From NCBI RefSeq assembly GCF_026646375.1, contig NZ_JAIPPU010000007.1, positions 1 to 64,000 of the forward strand: DNA of 64,000 nucleotides, given 5' to 3'. This DNA is from Acetobacterium wieringae (lineage in GTDB: Bacteria > Bacillota > Clostridia > Eubacteriales > Eubacteriaceae). A model generated the notes under the pieces. The model was not told the DNA's origin. It was given only the letters and a program-made list of their open reading frames with translations, and searched no databases. The translations under genes and the position numbers were made by a program. Each line of letters opens with the position of its first letter. Position 1 is the first letter of the stretch. Below are positions 25,792 to 35,681 of the stretch, in pieces.

Positions 25792-26772
25792 ATGTTAACA
25801 AAAAGACAAAATTTAGTTGAAGTGATGAGGGGTGGAAATCCGGATCGCTTTGTCAAACAGTATGAACCCTTTGCCCTGATGATGAAAACCCCGATCAGTC
25901 GTATAAAACCGCCGGTCGGTGGAACGGTTGTAAATGAATGGGGCGTCACACTGAGCTGGCCGGAGGGTCAGTTGGGATCATTTCCGGTTCATGATGAGGA
26001 ACACATCGTTGTTAAGGATATCACCAAATGGCGGGATTATGTTAAAGCACCAAAGCTGGACTACCCCGAAGAGGCTTGGGTGACGGCGGTTGCTGAAGCC
26101 AATGCAGTTGATCGGAGTGATCAGTATGTCACTGTTTTTGTGGCTCCCGGTCTGTTTGAACATGTCCATTACTTGATGAGTATGGAAGAGGCCTTAATGG
26201 CTTACTACGAAGAACCGGAAGAAATGCATGCGCTGATTGACTATCTGGTTGATTTTGAACTGAGATTGGCTAAAGAGTTTATTGATCATCTTCATCCCGA
26301 TGCGGTATTCCATCATGATGACTGGGGTAGCCAGATCAATTCTTTTATTTCACCAGCGATGTTTAAAGAATTCTTTGAACCAGCCTACAAAAAAATCTAT
26401 AGCTATTATAAAGAGAATGGCGTTGAATTGATTGTTCACCACAGTGATAGCTACGCTGCTAATCTGGTACCATCGATGATCGAAATGGGGATCGATATTT
26501 GGCAGGGCGTAATGAACACCAATAACATTCCTGAACTGATCAAAGAATATGGCGATAAAATTACCTTTATGGGTGGTATTCACAGTGGTTTGGTTGATTT
26601 CCCGGGTTGGACCCCAGAAATCGTAGCAGAATATGTGAAAAAAACCTGTGAAGAAAATGGTAAATTGTATTTCATTCCTTCCCAGACCTCGGGTCTACCG
26701 ATTGATTCATTCCCAGGGGTTTATGAAACCATCAATCAAGAAATTGATAAAATGTCAGAAAAAATGTTCTAA
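25792..26772 (+). CDS. URO-D family corrinoid-dependent methyltransferase
   Basis: This 326-residue protein is a paralog of the one at 6622-7629. Conserved motifs include NPDRFV, HHDDWG (174-179) and VHHSDSYAANLVP (from 215); histidines and acidic residues there could bind zinc or substrate. It follows the corrinoid protein by 15 bases with AAGGAGAG before the ATG, so the two form a demethylation module as in acetogen O-demethylases, where one methyltransferase loads and another unloads the corrinoid. Which step this one does cannot be told. The second methyltransferase (MtrH-type) is not in the window. Confidence 0.9.
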   Translation: MLTKRQNLVEVMRGGNPDRFVKQYEPFALMMKTPISRIKPPVGGTVVNEWGVTLSWPEGQLGSFPVHDEEHIVVKDITKWRDYVKAPKLDYPEEAWVTAVAEANAVDRSDQYVTVFVAPGLFEHVHYLMSMEEALMAYYEEPEEMHALIDYLVDFELRLAKEFIDHLHPDAVFHHDDWGSQINSFISPAMFKEFFEPAYKKIYSYYKENGVELIVHHSDSYAANLVPSMIEMGIDIWQGVMNTNNIPELIKEYGDKITFMGGIHSGLVDFPGWTPEIVAEYVKKTCEENGKLYFIPSQTSGLPIDSFPGVYETINQEIDKMSEKMF

Positions 26773-26823
26773 ACTAAATGATTACTAAGTGGCCGTAACT
26801 TCCTGATGGAAGGGGTCACAGAT

Positions 26824-26899
26824 TCGTCCCCGAAAATAATAGGAATTATTAATGGATTTTGATATAAGGTTCTAAAATAATTGCCGCTTTTGGGGACGA
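26824..26899 (+). repeat. Long-range hairpin ahead of the second transporter
   Basis: TCGTCCCC (26824-26831) pairs with GGGGACGA (26892-26899), extended by AAAA/TTTT inside; the loop is about 50 bases. The right arm ends about 27 bases before the ATG, with GGAAAGGA between. It may control translation or processing of the second transporter. Confidence 0.5.
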
Positions 26900-26926
26900 T
26901 TTCTTCAATTTGGAAAGGAATCAGAA

Positions 26927-28285
26927 ATGGCTGATAAGTTAAAGAAAAGTGTTATTTATCTCTATGGTCTGCCTTCGTTTGGTTTTCAGATTTTTATTTA
27001 TGTCGAATTAATGTTTTTTTCGGCCTTCCTGACCGATGCGGTTAAGATGCCGGTGGCGCTGGCCGGATCGGTGCTTATGATTACCAGTATATTTGACTTG
27101 ATCTGGGTACCGGTGGCCGGAATTATCCTCCAGAAAAGTAATCTCAAGTGGGGTAAATTCCGATCATGGCTGCTGATTGGCCCGCCAGTGGCAGCGTTAC
27201 TCTATGTGGTTCAATTTCTAAAAATCGGCGACTCGATGACCAATGCCATCACCGCTTGTGCTGGCTTTATTATTGGCCATTTGGTTTTTGATGTGTATTA
27301 TTCTGCTCACATTGCCATGAATAGTGCCCTAACGGATCGTGTCGATGAGCGGGTTAAAATGTCGGCCAATCGGGGGATCTTCAACGCTCTGGGTTCTCTG
27401 ACTTTTTCTTATGTTGGGGTTCGGGCGATTCAGGAAATCAGCAAAGCGCTTAATGATCCGGCGATGGGTTACACGACGGTGGTTATTATGGTTGCTTTAT
27501 TTATGGTTCTGTGTTACTGGATATTTTTCTTTCTGACAAAAGAATATGCTTTCCGGGGAACTGCACCGGTTACTGAGAAAAAAGAAAGCATGCCAATTCC
27601 TGAAATACTCAAGCAATTGCTGCATAACCCTCCGCTGATCGGTTTATTGTTGATTGATCTGGGGCGCTACGTCGGCAAGTTTGTGGTGCTTGGTCTGGCC
27701 TTTTATTATTTTAAATATGTACTCAATGATCTCCCGGGTATGGCGATTTTCATGACTGGACTGACCGTTGTTATGCTGCTTTCGGCCACTCTGGCGACCA
27801 CCGTTTCTAAAATATTCGGACCCCGAAAGGCATATGTTGGGGCTTTGTGCATCTTCATTGCCGGATTGTTGATTACCTGGCTGGTACCGATGAGTGCCAC
27901 GGCATTTAAAATTGTTATGTTACTATCCTTTATTGGTTACGGTTTGCCGGATGCGCTGGTAGTTGCGATGTATGCTACCTGTGTCGACTACGGCGAGTGG
28001 CGCACCGGTAAAAATGTTCGTGGCTTTATCATGGCGTTACTGACTACCCCCATTAAAGTCGGAAACTTTATTAAAAGTGTCATCATTACCACAGCTCTGG
28101 CTTCGGCCAGTTATGTGGCTGATATGGCGCCGACACCGGAACTGATTCAAGCAATTAAAAACGGATTTTGTTTATACCCGGCGCTGGTAATGATCTTTGG
28201 TCTGGTGGTTTTTGTGATCCTGTCGAGAAAACTCAAAGATATGGAAAAAGATCAGGCTGCAAAAAAAGTGGTGGTAGAGAATTAA
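26927..28285 (+). CDS. GPH/MFS-type symporter, second copy
   Basis: This 452-residue protein is a close paralog of the transporter at 23695-25062 and shares its motifs (KSNLKWGKFRSWLLIGPP; GLPDALVVAMYATCVDYGEW). It has about 12 membrane segments. It lies at the end of the same locus, separated from the methyltransferase by a long hairpin. Two transporters around one corrinoid/methyltransferase pair could handle uptake of the methylated compound and export of the demethylated product, or two substrates. Confidence 0.85.
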   Translation: MADKLKKSVIYLYGLPSFGFQIFIYVELMFFSAFLTDAVKMPVALAGSVLMITSIFDLIWVPVAGIILQKSNLKWGKFRSWLLIGPPVAALLYVVQFLKIGDSMTNAITACAGFIIGHLVFDVYYSAHIAMNSALTDRVDERVKMSANRGIFNALGSLTFSYVGVRAIQEISKALNDPAMGYTTVVIMVALFMVLCYWIFFFLTKEYAFRGTAPVTEKKESMPIPEILKQLLHNPPLIGLLLIDLGRYVGKFVVLGLAFYYFKYVLNDLPGMAIFMTGLTVVMLLSATLATTVSKIFGPRKAYVGALCIFIAGLLITWLVPMSATAFKIVMLLSFIGYGLPDALVVAMYATCVDYGEWRTGKNVRGFIMALLTTPIKVGNFIKSVIITTALASASYVADMAPTPELIQAIKNGFCLYPALVMIFGLVVFVILSRKLKDMEKDQAAKKVVVEN

Positions 28286-28306
28286 AAAAACAGGAAGATT
28301 AAAAAA

Positions 28307-28345
28307 ATATTTTTACTTTAAAAAAAGTAAAAATATGGATTTTTT
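28307..28345 (+). terminator. Terminator after the second transporter
   Basis: ATATTTTTACTTT and AAAGTAAAAATAT form a 13-bp A/T-rich stem, followed shortly by six T. Confidence 0.7.
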
Positions 28346-28377
28346 ATCAATTGCCTCAAAAGGATGGATGCTGGTCC

Positions 28378-28394
28378 AAACAATATTATTGTTT
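28378..28394. promoter_or_regulatory. 17-bp palindrome between two terminators
   Basis: AAACAATATTATTGTTT is a perfect odd-length palindrome. It resembles an operator but no promoter boxes were found beside it. Confidence 0.3.
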
Positions 28395-28466
28395 GTGAAT
28401 ATTAATGTTATAAAAGTGACAAAAGAAGAACGATAAAAAAAGCGATTTTACGAATGAATTTTAAGG

Positions 28467-28503
28467 AGTCCTGAACAGTGCAGCTGTTCGGGGCTTTTTT
28501 TTA
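28467..28503 (+). terminator. Second terminator upstream of fhs
   Basis: AGTCCTGAACAG pairs with CTGTTCGGGGCT (with G-T pairs) and a run of eight T follows. A terminator here with no gene after the previous one suggests a small transcript or a lost gene between 28346 and 28466. Confidence 0.75.
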
Positions 28504-28626
28504 TACGTTTACAGAAAATAAGGAGAAAGATTTGTAAAAATACTAAAACTATAAAAAATAACCATTATTGACGAATAAAACACATAAAACTGTTAAAATA
28601 ATAACAAGAATTTTCATGCTTAAACT

Positions 28627-28712
28627 TTGTTTGAGAAATAACAAACAAGTAAAGATAATAATTTGCTCCAAAATAGAAAAATATTGACATATGGAACAAA
28701 AGATGGTAATCT
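28627..28712 (+). promoter_or_regulatory. Promoter module B of fhs
   Basis: TTGTTTG and CAAACAA (28627-28648) flank AGAAATAA, TTGACA lies at 28684-28689 and TAATCT at 28707-28712 with a 17-base spacer. The layout and much of the sequence match module A at 22204-22290. Confidence 0.7.
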
Positions 28713-28830
28713 ATGAAAAATCTGTATATACATGTGCGCCGGATGTTAAAAAAATTAGTCGAAACGTGCGCATCAGATTTAAAAAGAGACTCAGGGAAAA
28801 ACAAAATTATTTTAAAAGGAGAAAGACAAG

Positions 28831-30501
28831 ATGAAAACAGATGTACAGATCGCACAGGAAGCTAAATTGCAACCGATTGCAGCGGTGGCCGAAAAATTGG
28901 GGATCACTGGAGATACCCTGGAACTTTATGGCAATCATAAAGCCAAGGTGTCCTTATCGGTATTGAAAGACAACCAGGATAAACCAGATGGTAAGCTGAT
29001 TTTGGTAACTGCGATTAATCCCACTCCAGCTGGTGAAGGAAAAACAACCACTAACGTGGGTCTTTCCATGGCGCTGAATTATATCGGTAAAAAAACCATT
29101 ACGACGTTGAGAGAACCCTCGCTGGGACCATGCTTTGGAGTCAAGGGTGGTGCTGCCGGCGGCGGCTACGCCCAGGTTGTTCCGATGGATGACATCAACC
29201 TCCATTTTACCGGTGATTTCCATGCCATCACTGCGGCTCATAGTTTACTGGCGGCTCTTTTGGATAACCATCTTCATCAGGGAAATCTGTTAAATATCGA
29301 TCTGGATCGAATTGTCTGGCGCCGGGTTGTTGATATGAATGACCGCGCCCTACGAAAAATAACCGTTGGTCAGGGCAGTCGCGCCAATGGTGTGGAGCGG
29401 GAAACCGGTTATGACATTACCGTTGCGTCTGAAATAATGGCAATTCTCTGTCTGGCCTCCAGTCTTACTGATCTTAAAGAACGACTGGGTCGCATGATTG
29501 TGGCTTACAACATCGAAGGAAAAGCGGTGACTGCTGATGATCTGGAAGCGACTGGGGCGATGGCGCTGCTTCTTAAAGATGCGATCAAACCAAATCTGGT
29601 TCAAACCCTGGAAAATACCCCGGCCTTTATCCATGGTGGTCCTTTTGCCAATATTGCCCATGGTTGCAACTCGGTGCTGGCCACCCGAACCGCTTTGAAA
29701 TTGGCGGACTATGTTGTTACCGAAGCTGGTTTCGGGGCTGATCTCGGTGCCGAAAAATTCTTTGATATCAAATGCCGTTATGCTGATTTAAAACCCAATG
29801 CTGTGGTGATTGTAGCGACTGTCCGAGCGCTCAAAATGAATGGTGGGGTAGTCAAGACTGAACTGTCAACTGAAAACGTGGCAGCAGTGGAATCGGGTAG
29901 TGCCAACCTGATTCAGCATTTGGAAAACCTGCAAAAGTTTAAAGTACCAGTGGTAGTTGCCTTGAATAAATTCCCCACGGATACGGAAGCTGAATTTGAG
30001 GCTGTTAAAAAAGCTTGTGAAAATAAAAATGTCAAGGTAATCCTGTCTGATGTGTTTTCACAGGGTGGTAAAGGCGGCGAAGAACTGGCCCATGAAGTGG
30101 TTAAGCTTTGTGATCAGGGTGAGTCTCAATACCAACCACTTTATTCGCTGGAACTGCCGATTGAGCAGAAAATCGAAACCATTGCCAAAGAAATCTACCG
30201 GGCTGATGGGGTAGAATTTGAGCCGGAAGCAAAAAAACAGCTCGATGAGATTGTCGCCTTGGGATTTGACCACCTGCCAGTCTGTATGGCCAAAACCCAA
30301 TATTCTTTCTCCGATGATCAAACGCTGTTGGGCGCTCCCCAGGATTTCAATATTCATGTAAAAGAAGTACGCTTGTCAGCGGGAGCTGGATTTGTGGTAG
30401 TAATCACTGGCGCCATTATGACGATGCCGGGTCTGCCAAAGGTACCTGCCGCCAATGGCATGGATATTACCGAAGACGGTGAAATCATTGGTTTATCTTA
30501 A
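28831..30501 (+). CDS. fhs: Formate-tetrahydrofolate ligase
   Basis: This 556-residue cytoplasmic enzyme makes 10-formyl-tetrahydrofolate from formate, ATP and tetrahydrofolate, the first folate step of the methyl branch of the Wood-Ljungdahl pathway. The nucleotide-binding loop [14 protein letters not shown] and the [20 protein letters not shown] segment are diagnostic; the length is normal. AAAGGAG precedes the ATG. The gene is transcribed alone from a promoter that matches the acetyltransferase promoter. Its position after the methyl-transfer locus fits a methylotrophic acetogen, where the branch also runs in reverse. Confidence 0.97.
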   Translation: MKTDVQIAQEAKLQPIAAVAEKLGITGDTLELYGNHKAKVSLSVLKDNQDKPDGKLILVTAINPTPAGEGKTTTNVGLSMALNYIGKKTITTLREPSLGPCFGVKGGAAGGGYAQVVPMDDINLHFTGDFHAITAAHSLLAALLDNHLHQGNLLNIDLDRIVWRRVVDMNDRALRKITVGQGSRANGVERETGYDITVASEIMAILCLASSLTDLKERLGRMIVAYNIEGKAVTADDLEATGAMALLLKDAIKPNLVQTLENTPAFIHGGPFANIAHGCNSVLATRTALKLADYVVTEAGFGADLGAEKFFDIKCRYADLKPNAVVIVATVRALKMNGGVVKTELSTENVAAVESGSANLIQHLENLQKFKVPVVVALNKFPTDTEAEFEAVKKACENKNVKVILSDVFSQGGKGGEELAHEVVKLCDQGESQYQPLYSLELPIEQKIETIAKEIYRADGVEFEPEAKKQLDEIVALGFDHLPVCMAKTQYSFSDDQTLLGAPQDFNIHVKEVRLSAGAGFVVVITGAIMTMPGLPKVPAANGMDITEDGEIIGLS

Positions 30502-30576
30502 TCATTCAGGAATTATGAGTGTATAGTAGATGTCTTTCTAATCGGAACGGGTGACCGTTTGTTTCTTAAAGCATTT

Positions 30577-30617
30577 AAAACACAGACCACATTAATGTGC
30601 GTCTGTGTTTTTTTATA
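30577..30617 (+). terminator. Terminator after fhs
   Basis: AAAACACAGAC and GTCTGTGTTTT form an 11-bp stem with inner CACAT/ATGTG pairing, followed by T. The rest of 30502-30816 holds no supported feature except the ribosome binding site of the next gene. Confidence 0.85.
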
Positions 30618-30816
30618 AAGGAATCGTGAAAAAGTGATTTTGGGTGCGAAATTTCTTTTCGAATCAATCCGGGAGGCGTATAATATGAATCAGTATTGTG
30701 TAGAAATCCATTGTAATTAGTTAAACTATTTATAGCAAGGATCATTGGCTGTGAGTTTTCCGTTGATGGATAGGATATGTAATGATCAGAAAAATTATTT
30801 AACCTGGAGGTAGAAC

Positions 30817-32955
30817 ATGAAAAAAAAATTGACAGCATTTATGATTGTCCTTTCCATGGTGCTGTTATTAACAGCTTGCTCAGATGAAGGCGGAAGCGTC
30901 AGCACTCACAAAAACAGTGGCCTGAATACATCACTGAAACGAAGTACGGATATGCAGGTCAGTTCCAGCGGGGATCTGACAATTCAGCGTTTGAACCGAA
31001 GTGAAACAAGAAAAATGGGTGCGAGCGGAACCTGGACTATTTTTGTTTATATGTGTGGTTCAGATTTGGAAAGCGAAAGTGGTTTGGCCACGATGGATCT
31101 TCAGGAAATGATTGATGCTACCCAGTCGGATAAGATAAAATTTGTGGTTCAGACTGGTGGAGCCAACGCCTGGGACAATGATTTGGTTGATGATTCATTG
31201 ACCCAGCGATTTGTAATTAAAAACCAGAAAATGGAGCAGATACAGGAGGACGATAGCGCCAATATGGGTAGTGCTCAAACTCTGGCAGAATTTCTGGATT
31301 GGGGGGTATCGTCCTATCCAGCCGAAAAAATGGGGCTGGTTTTCTGGAATCACGGTGGCGGCAGTATCACCGGGGTGTGTTTTGATGAGCAGAATGAAAG
31401 CGACAGTCTTTCCCTGCTGGAAGTGGAAAATGCTCTGACTTCAGTTTATCCAAATATGACGGATAGATTTGAATTCATTGGTTTTGATGCCTGTTTAATG
31501 GGAACGGTGGAAACTGGCAATATGCTGGCTCCACATGCCCGCTATATGGTGGCATCGGAAGAATTGGAACCCGGCTATGGCTGGGACTATACAGCCATAG
31601 GTAGTTTTATCGGCAGCAATCCGGGTGCCAGTGGCGCTGAGCTGGGCAAGGTGATCGTGGATTCATTTTATGCGGCATGTGTTGCCATAGACAGTCAGAA
31701 TGAGGCAACCCTGTCTTGTGTTGATCTGTCCAAAATTGATGAACTGGTGTATGCTTTTAATAATGTGGCAAAAGAGATGTACAGTGCCACCGCAAATAGT
31801 GATGTTCTTTCAAAAATGATCAAAGGGATCACCTCAGCTCAAAACTATGGTGGCAATAACAAATCTGAAGGCTATACCAATATGGTTGATCTGGGTTCAG
31901 TGTTAAAAAATGTTACCGGAAATGTAGCAGGTACTGATCAGGCTTTGGCTGCCCTTCAGGACTGTGTGGTTTACATGAAAAACGGCAGTGATAAAGCTGA
32001 CTCTCATGGCTTGGCGATTTATTATCCGCTGGCTATTCAGGGCTCTGAGGAACTGTCGATTTTTAAAGATATCTGTGTTAGTCCCTATTATATGTCCTTT
32101 GTTGATAAAATGGCCTACGGTAGTGATACCAACGGTGATTTCGGAGGATACAGCGATGCGAATTGGTTTGGGGAAAACTCGATTTACTGGAGCAGTGGTT
32201 ACAATGAAGCAACTGGGTCGGATTATTGGTCTGACTTGGATCAGGAGAACACCGAGGCTTACAATTTTAGTGAAGACGAAAGTGCGATTTCCTTTTCATC
32301 ACCGCCCGCCATTAATGCCAATGGCATGTACGGCTTTACCATTTCAGCCAATACCCTGGATTATGTAGATGCGGTATATTGTGACGTGTTCATGGATGCC
32401 GGAGATGGGGAGACTTTGATTGAACTGGGACTGGATGACAATATCACCGCTGACTGGAATGCTGGTAAGTTTGAAGATAATTTCAACGGTTACTGGATTT
32501 CACTGCCGGATGGACAGCCTTTGGCCACCTATATTGTTGAACAAGGTGACACCTACAATATCTATACGTCGCCGGTGATGCTTAATGGGGTGGAGACCAA
32601 CTTACGAATAAAAATTGACTTTGCCAGCGATGGCAACTATACCATTTCAATTATCGGAGCCTGGGACGGCATCGATGCGGTCACGGGTCAGTCAGCGAAA
32701 GAAATTACCAAGCTTAAAAAGGGCGATCTGATCACGCCAATGTATTATTCTTATAGTATGAAAACCGATGAAGAGGGTGTTTACGAAGGCGAGGCTTATA
32801 CGTTTAACAATGATCCGGTGATCTATGAAGAACCATTGGCTGTCGGCGACTACTACTACTCTTTCCAGATCGATGACATTTTTGGCAGTTCGCTTTATAC
32901 TGATTTCGAAATTTTTACAGTGGATGCCAATGGCGAGATTTATTTTAATCAATGA
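30817..32955 (+). CDS. Clostripain family (C11) cysteine peptidase lipoprotein
   Basis: This 712-residue protein starts with a lipoprotein signal (lipobox LLLTAC, about residue 21), so it should sit on the outer face of the membrane. The catalytic dyad of peptidase family C11 is visible as H179 in FWNHGGG and C226 in FDACLMG. GSDLESESGLATMDL is the usual start of the domain. About 270 C-terminal residues after position 430 form an extra beta-rich region of unknown role. AGGAGG-like GGAGGT precedes the ATG. It is monocistronic. Confidence 0.88.
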   Translation: MKKKLTAFMIVLSMVLLLTACSDEGGSVSTHKNSGLNTSLKRSTDMQVSSSGDLTIQRLNRSETRKMGASGTWTIFVYMCGSDLESESGLATMDLQEMIDATQSDKIKFVVQTGGANAWDNDLVDDSLTQRFVIKNQKMEQIQEDDSANMGSAQTLAEFLDWGVSSYPAEKMGLVFWNHGGGSITGVCFDEQNESDSLSLLEVENALTSVYPNMTDRFEFIGFDACLMGTVETGNMLAPHARYMVASEELEPGYGWDYTAIGSFIGSNPGASGAELGKVIVDSFYAACVAIDSQNEATLSCVDLSKIDELVYAFNNVAKEMYSATANSDVLSKMIKGITSAQNYGGNNKSEGYTNMVDLGSVLKNVTGNVAGTDQALAALQDCVVYMKNGSDKADSHGLAIYYPLAIQGSEELSIFKDICVSPYYMSFVDKMAYGSDTNGDFGGYSDANWFGENSIYWSSGYNEATGSDYWSDLDQENTEAYNFSEDESAISFSSPPAINANGMYGFTISANTLDYVDAVYCDVFMDAGDGETLIELGLDDNITADWNAGKFEDNFNGYWISLPDGQPLATYIVEQGDTYNIYTSPVMLNGVETNLRIKIDFASDGNYTISIIGAWDGIDAVTGQSAKEITKLKKGDLITPMYYSYSMKTDEEGVYEGEAYTFNNDPVIYEEPLAVGDYYYSFQIDDIFGSSLYTDFEIFTVDANGEIYFNQ

Positions 32956-32988
32956 GAATAATCAATGACAACGTTGTGTAATCAATCA

Positions 32989-33029
32989 AATCAGCCCAAG
33001 AACAGTATCTGTTCTTGGGCTGATTTTTA
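32989..33029 (+). terminator. Terminator after the C11 peptidase
   Basis: A 17-bp perfect stem (start AATCAGCCCAAG) with loop TAT is followed by T-rich sequence. Confidence 0.9.
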
Positions 33030-33213
33030 GAGTAGGTAACGAAAAAGTTGCCATAATTTAAAAAATCTGTGATCGGACTTACGAAAAGACTTGAAAAAAA
33101 TGATAAAATGAGGTACCTTAGTGTCAACAAGAGAATTATAAATGACTAAAAATGCATGAGTTTTATTCTTATTTTAAACACAACTACATTCTAAAGAAAA
33201 TGGAGAGCATGAA

Positions 33214-33681
33214 ATGAAGATTGGTATTATTGTCTTTTCTAAAACCAACAATACCTTTTCAGTCGCCGACGAGTTGAGAGCGGCCCTGGTAAAAAAAGGT
33301 CTGGATGCTGAAATTCAGCGAATCATTCCGGAAAATGATGATCCCGGCGTTAAACCTCCCATTGTATTTACCAGCAAACCGGATGTAAACCCCTACGACG
33401 TGGTGATTTTTGCCAGTCCAGTTTGGGCATTTTCGTTGGCAGGGGTGATGAAAGAATACTTGGAGCAGGTTTCGTCCCTGGAGGGGAAAAGAGTATTCAC
33501 TTTTGTGACGAAACAGTTGGCATCCAAATTTACCGGCGGAACCAAGGCAAACCGGCAGATTAAGTCAGTGGTGGATTTAAAAGGTGGCAGAGTGGAAAAA
33601 TCATTTATTGTCAGTTGGAAAAATAAAAAACGTGATGAAGAGATTGCCAACTTAATCGTTGAAATTTGCAAAGCAGTTTAA
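33214..33681 (+). CDS. Flavodoxin-like protein
   Basis: This 155-residue protein has a flavodoxin fold: IGIIVFSKTNNTFSVADEL corresponds to the phosphate-binding loop for FMN (SKTNNT), and VVIFASPVWAFSLAG to the second flavin loop. It is the type of short flavodoxin or NADPH-dependent reductase used as a low-potential carrier. GGAGAG lies before the ATG. It is transcribed alone, ending in a strong terminator. Confidence 0.85.
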   Translation: MKIGIIVFSKTNNTFSVADELRAALVKKGLDAEIQRIIPENDDPGVKPPIVFTSKPDVNPYDVVIFASPVWAFSLAGVMKEYLEQVSSLEGKRVFTFVTKQLASKFTGGTKANRQIKSVVDLKGGRVEKSFIVSWKNKKRDEEIANLIVEICKAV

Positions 33682-33729
33682 GAACAACCCGAATTCGATC
33701 TAAAAATACGAAAGTAACGTGTCGCAAAC

Positions 33730-33764
33730 GAGCTCCTGGAGAAAAATCTTCAGGAGCTCTTTTG
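33730..33764 (+). terminator. Terminator after the flavodoxin gene
   Basis: GAGCTCCTG and CAGGAGCTC with further inner pairs form a long stem with loop AAAA, followed by TTTT. Confidence 0.8.
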
Positions 33765-33796
33765 CGGTATTATTAAAAAAGCGAAAGGTGATCAAA

Positions 33797-35419
33797 CTAT
33801 TTTTTAGGGGTAAGTTGGGCATAAACCTGAATGATTTGCTCAGCAGTTTTAACGCCATCCACCGCTGAAGACATGATTCCACCAGCATAACCGGCACCTT
33901 CACCCATCGGGTAGAGTCCGGAAATGTTAGACAGATGGTTTTCGTTGCGGTTGATTCGAACAGGTGAGGAGCTTCGGGTTTCAACTCCGATCATAATACT
34001 GTCAGCCATGGCAAAGCCAGTGATCTTTTTATCAAAATGAATTAGAGCCTCTTTTAAGGTGGTCACCACATAATCCGGTAGGCAGTCTTTTAACTGAGTT
34101 AACCTGAGACCCGGGGTATAAGTTGGTTTGACTTGACCCCAGCGGGTACTGGGTCGGTCGGCCAGAAAATCGCCCACCAGTTGAGCTGGGGCGTGATAGT
34201 TCTGACCGCCCAGAGTAAAAGCCCGGCCTTCCCATTGGCGTTGAAAGGCCACTCCAGCCAGGGGGTGATCGTCCCCGAAGTCTTCAGGCTGCACCCCGAC
34301 CAGCAGGGCGGCATTGGCATTTTGGCCGTCTCGTCGATGTTCACTCATGCCATTGGTAACGACGCTGTTGGGTTCTGATGAAGCAGCCACCACATACCCT
34401 CCGGGACACATGCAAAAGGTGTAGGCTGATCGTCCGTTAGGGGAGTGATAGGAAAGCTTATAGTCGGCTGCTCCCAGTCCAGCAGATCCGGCGGCTGATC
34501 CGTATTGAGAAGTGTTGATAAGGGTTTGGGGGTGTTCAATTCGCACTCCGATGGAAAAGGCTTTGGGAGTCATCGTGATACCCCGTTTATAAAGCGTTTC
34601 AAAGGTATCCCGGGCGCTATGGCCAATACCCATCAAGGCTACCTGGCAGTTGAGGTGATCGTGATCATTGATGATTAACCCGGTTAGCTGACCGTTTTCG
34701 ATCAGGAAGTCGGTGACCTGGGATCGGAAATGGACTTCGCCGCCATTGTTGATAATCGTCTGACGCAGGGTTTTCACCGTTTCTCGCAACAGATCGGTGC
34801 CAATATGGGGCTTGCTGAGATAAAGGATTTCTTCAGGGGCGCCAGCTGCAATAAAAGCTTCCAGGATACTGCGACAACGGGGATCGTTAATCAGGGTGGT
34901 CAGTTTGCCATCAGAAAAGGTTCCGGCCCCGCCTTCACCGAACTGAACATTACTCTCTGGATCGAGCGCACCCGTTTGCCAGAAGGTGTCAATTTTAACG
35001 CTTCGGCTGTCGACGTCATCGCCCCGTTCAAGAATAATGGGGGCGTAACCGTAGCGGGACAGAATCAGACCGGCAAAAAGACCAGCAGGGCCCATGCCGA
35101 TAATGACTGGTCGGTGGTTTAATAAAGTATTTCCCGGGACGACTGGCTGATAGGATAAATCGGGAGTGGAGATAATGCCGGATTTACTGCCCTTTTTCAG
35201 AATTGACACCTCATTTTTCAGGTTGGCATCAACTGTATAGATATATACGACAGCATTTTTCTTGCGGGCATCAATCGATTTTTTAAATATTTTAAAAGTG
35301 ATTAAGTCCTTGGGATTTATTTTTAGTTTAGACAAAATTGCGCCTCTTAAGGCCTCTTTTTCGGCCACATTATTTTTAGCTTGCTGAATCTCGAGTTTGA
35401 GATTGGGAATTCGAATCAT
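33797..35419 (-). CDS. FAD-dependent oxidoreductase (COG2509 type)
   Basis: This 540-residue protein has an N-terminal domain of about 95 residues and then a classic FAD-binding motif (VIIGMGPAGLFAGLIL, near residue 106). GEGGAGTFSDGKL and GYAGGIMSSAVDGVKTAEQI are conserved in the family of uncharacterised FAD-dependent dehydrogenases that resemble thiazole/geranylgeranyl-reductase-like flavoproteins. AGGAGGCT precedes the ATG at 35419. It runs opposite to its neighbours and is monocistronic. The substrate is unknown. Confidence 0.85.
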   Translation of the reverse strand: MIRIPNLKLEIQQAKNNVAEKEALRGAILSKLKINPKDLITFKIFKKSIDARKKNAVVYIYTVDANLKNEVSILKKGSKSGIISTPDLSYQPVVPGNTLLNHRPVIIGMGPAGLFAGLILSRYGYAPIILERGDDVDSRSVKIDTFWQTGALDPESNVQFGEGGAGTFSDGKLTTLINDPRCRSILEAFIAAGAPEEILYLSKPHIGTDLLRETVKTLRQTIINNGGEVHFRSQVTDFLIENGQLTGLIINDHDHLNCQVALMGIGHSARDTFETLYKRGITMTPKAFSIGVRIEHPQTLINTSQYGSAAGSAGLGAADYKLSYHSPNGRSAYTFCMCPGGYVVAASSEPNSVVTNGMSEHRRDGQNANAALLVGVQPEDFGDDHPLAGVAFQRQWEGRAFTLGGQNYHAPAQLVGDFLADRPSTRWGQVKPTYTPGLRLTQLKDCLPDYVVTTLKEALIHFDKKITGFAMADSIMIGVETRSSSPVRINRNENHLSNISGLYPMGEGAGYAGGIMSSAVDGVKTAEQIIQVYAQLTPKK

Positions 35420-35613
35420 CCGAGCCTCCTGTTGTGTGATAGATAAAAAATATTATAACATGGCTTTTGTCAAAGTCAAAAACATAAAAAGTGGCTGAGT
35501 TGTGAGCAGTCATAATCGAAAACGAGATTGCCAACGGTGAAGGGATATAGTAGATGGAGGAAAGAATTCAATTAAAATTCACAAAAGAACCTTAAGAACT
35601 TCACATAATGAAG

Positions 35614-35641
35614 TTGACAATTAAGAGGAAAAGGGTATAAT
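35614..35641 (+). promoter_or_regulatory. Promoter of the TetR-chemosensory operon
   Basis: TTGACA and TATAAT are separated by 16 bases, about 40 bases ahead of the TetR start codon. Confidence 0.75.
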
Positions 35642-35681
35642 TCAAATAGGAGTAAGTAATCACTCCGTTAGGAGGAACGCC

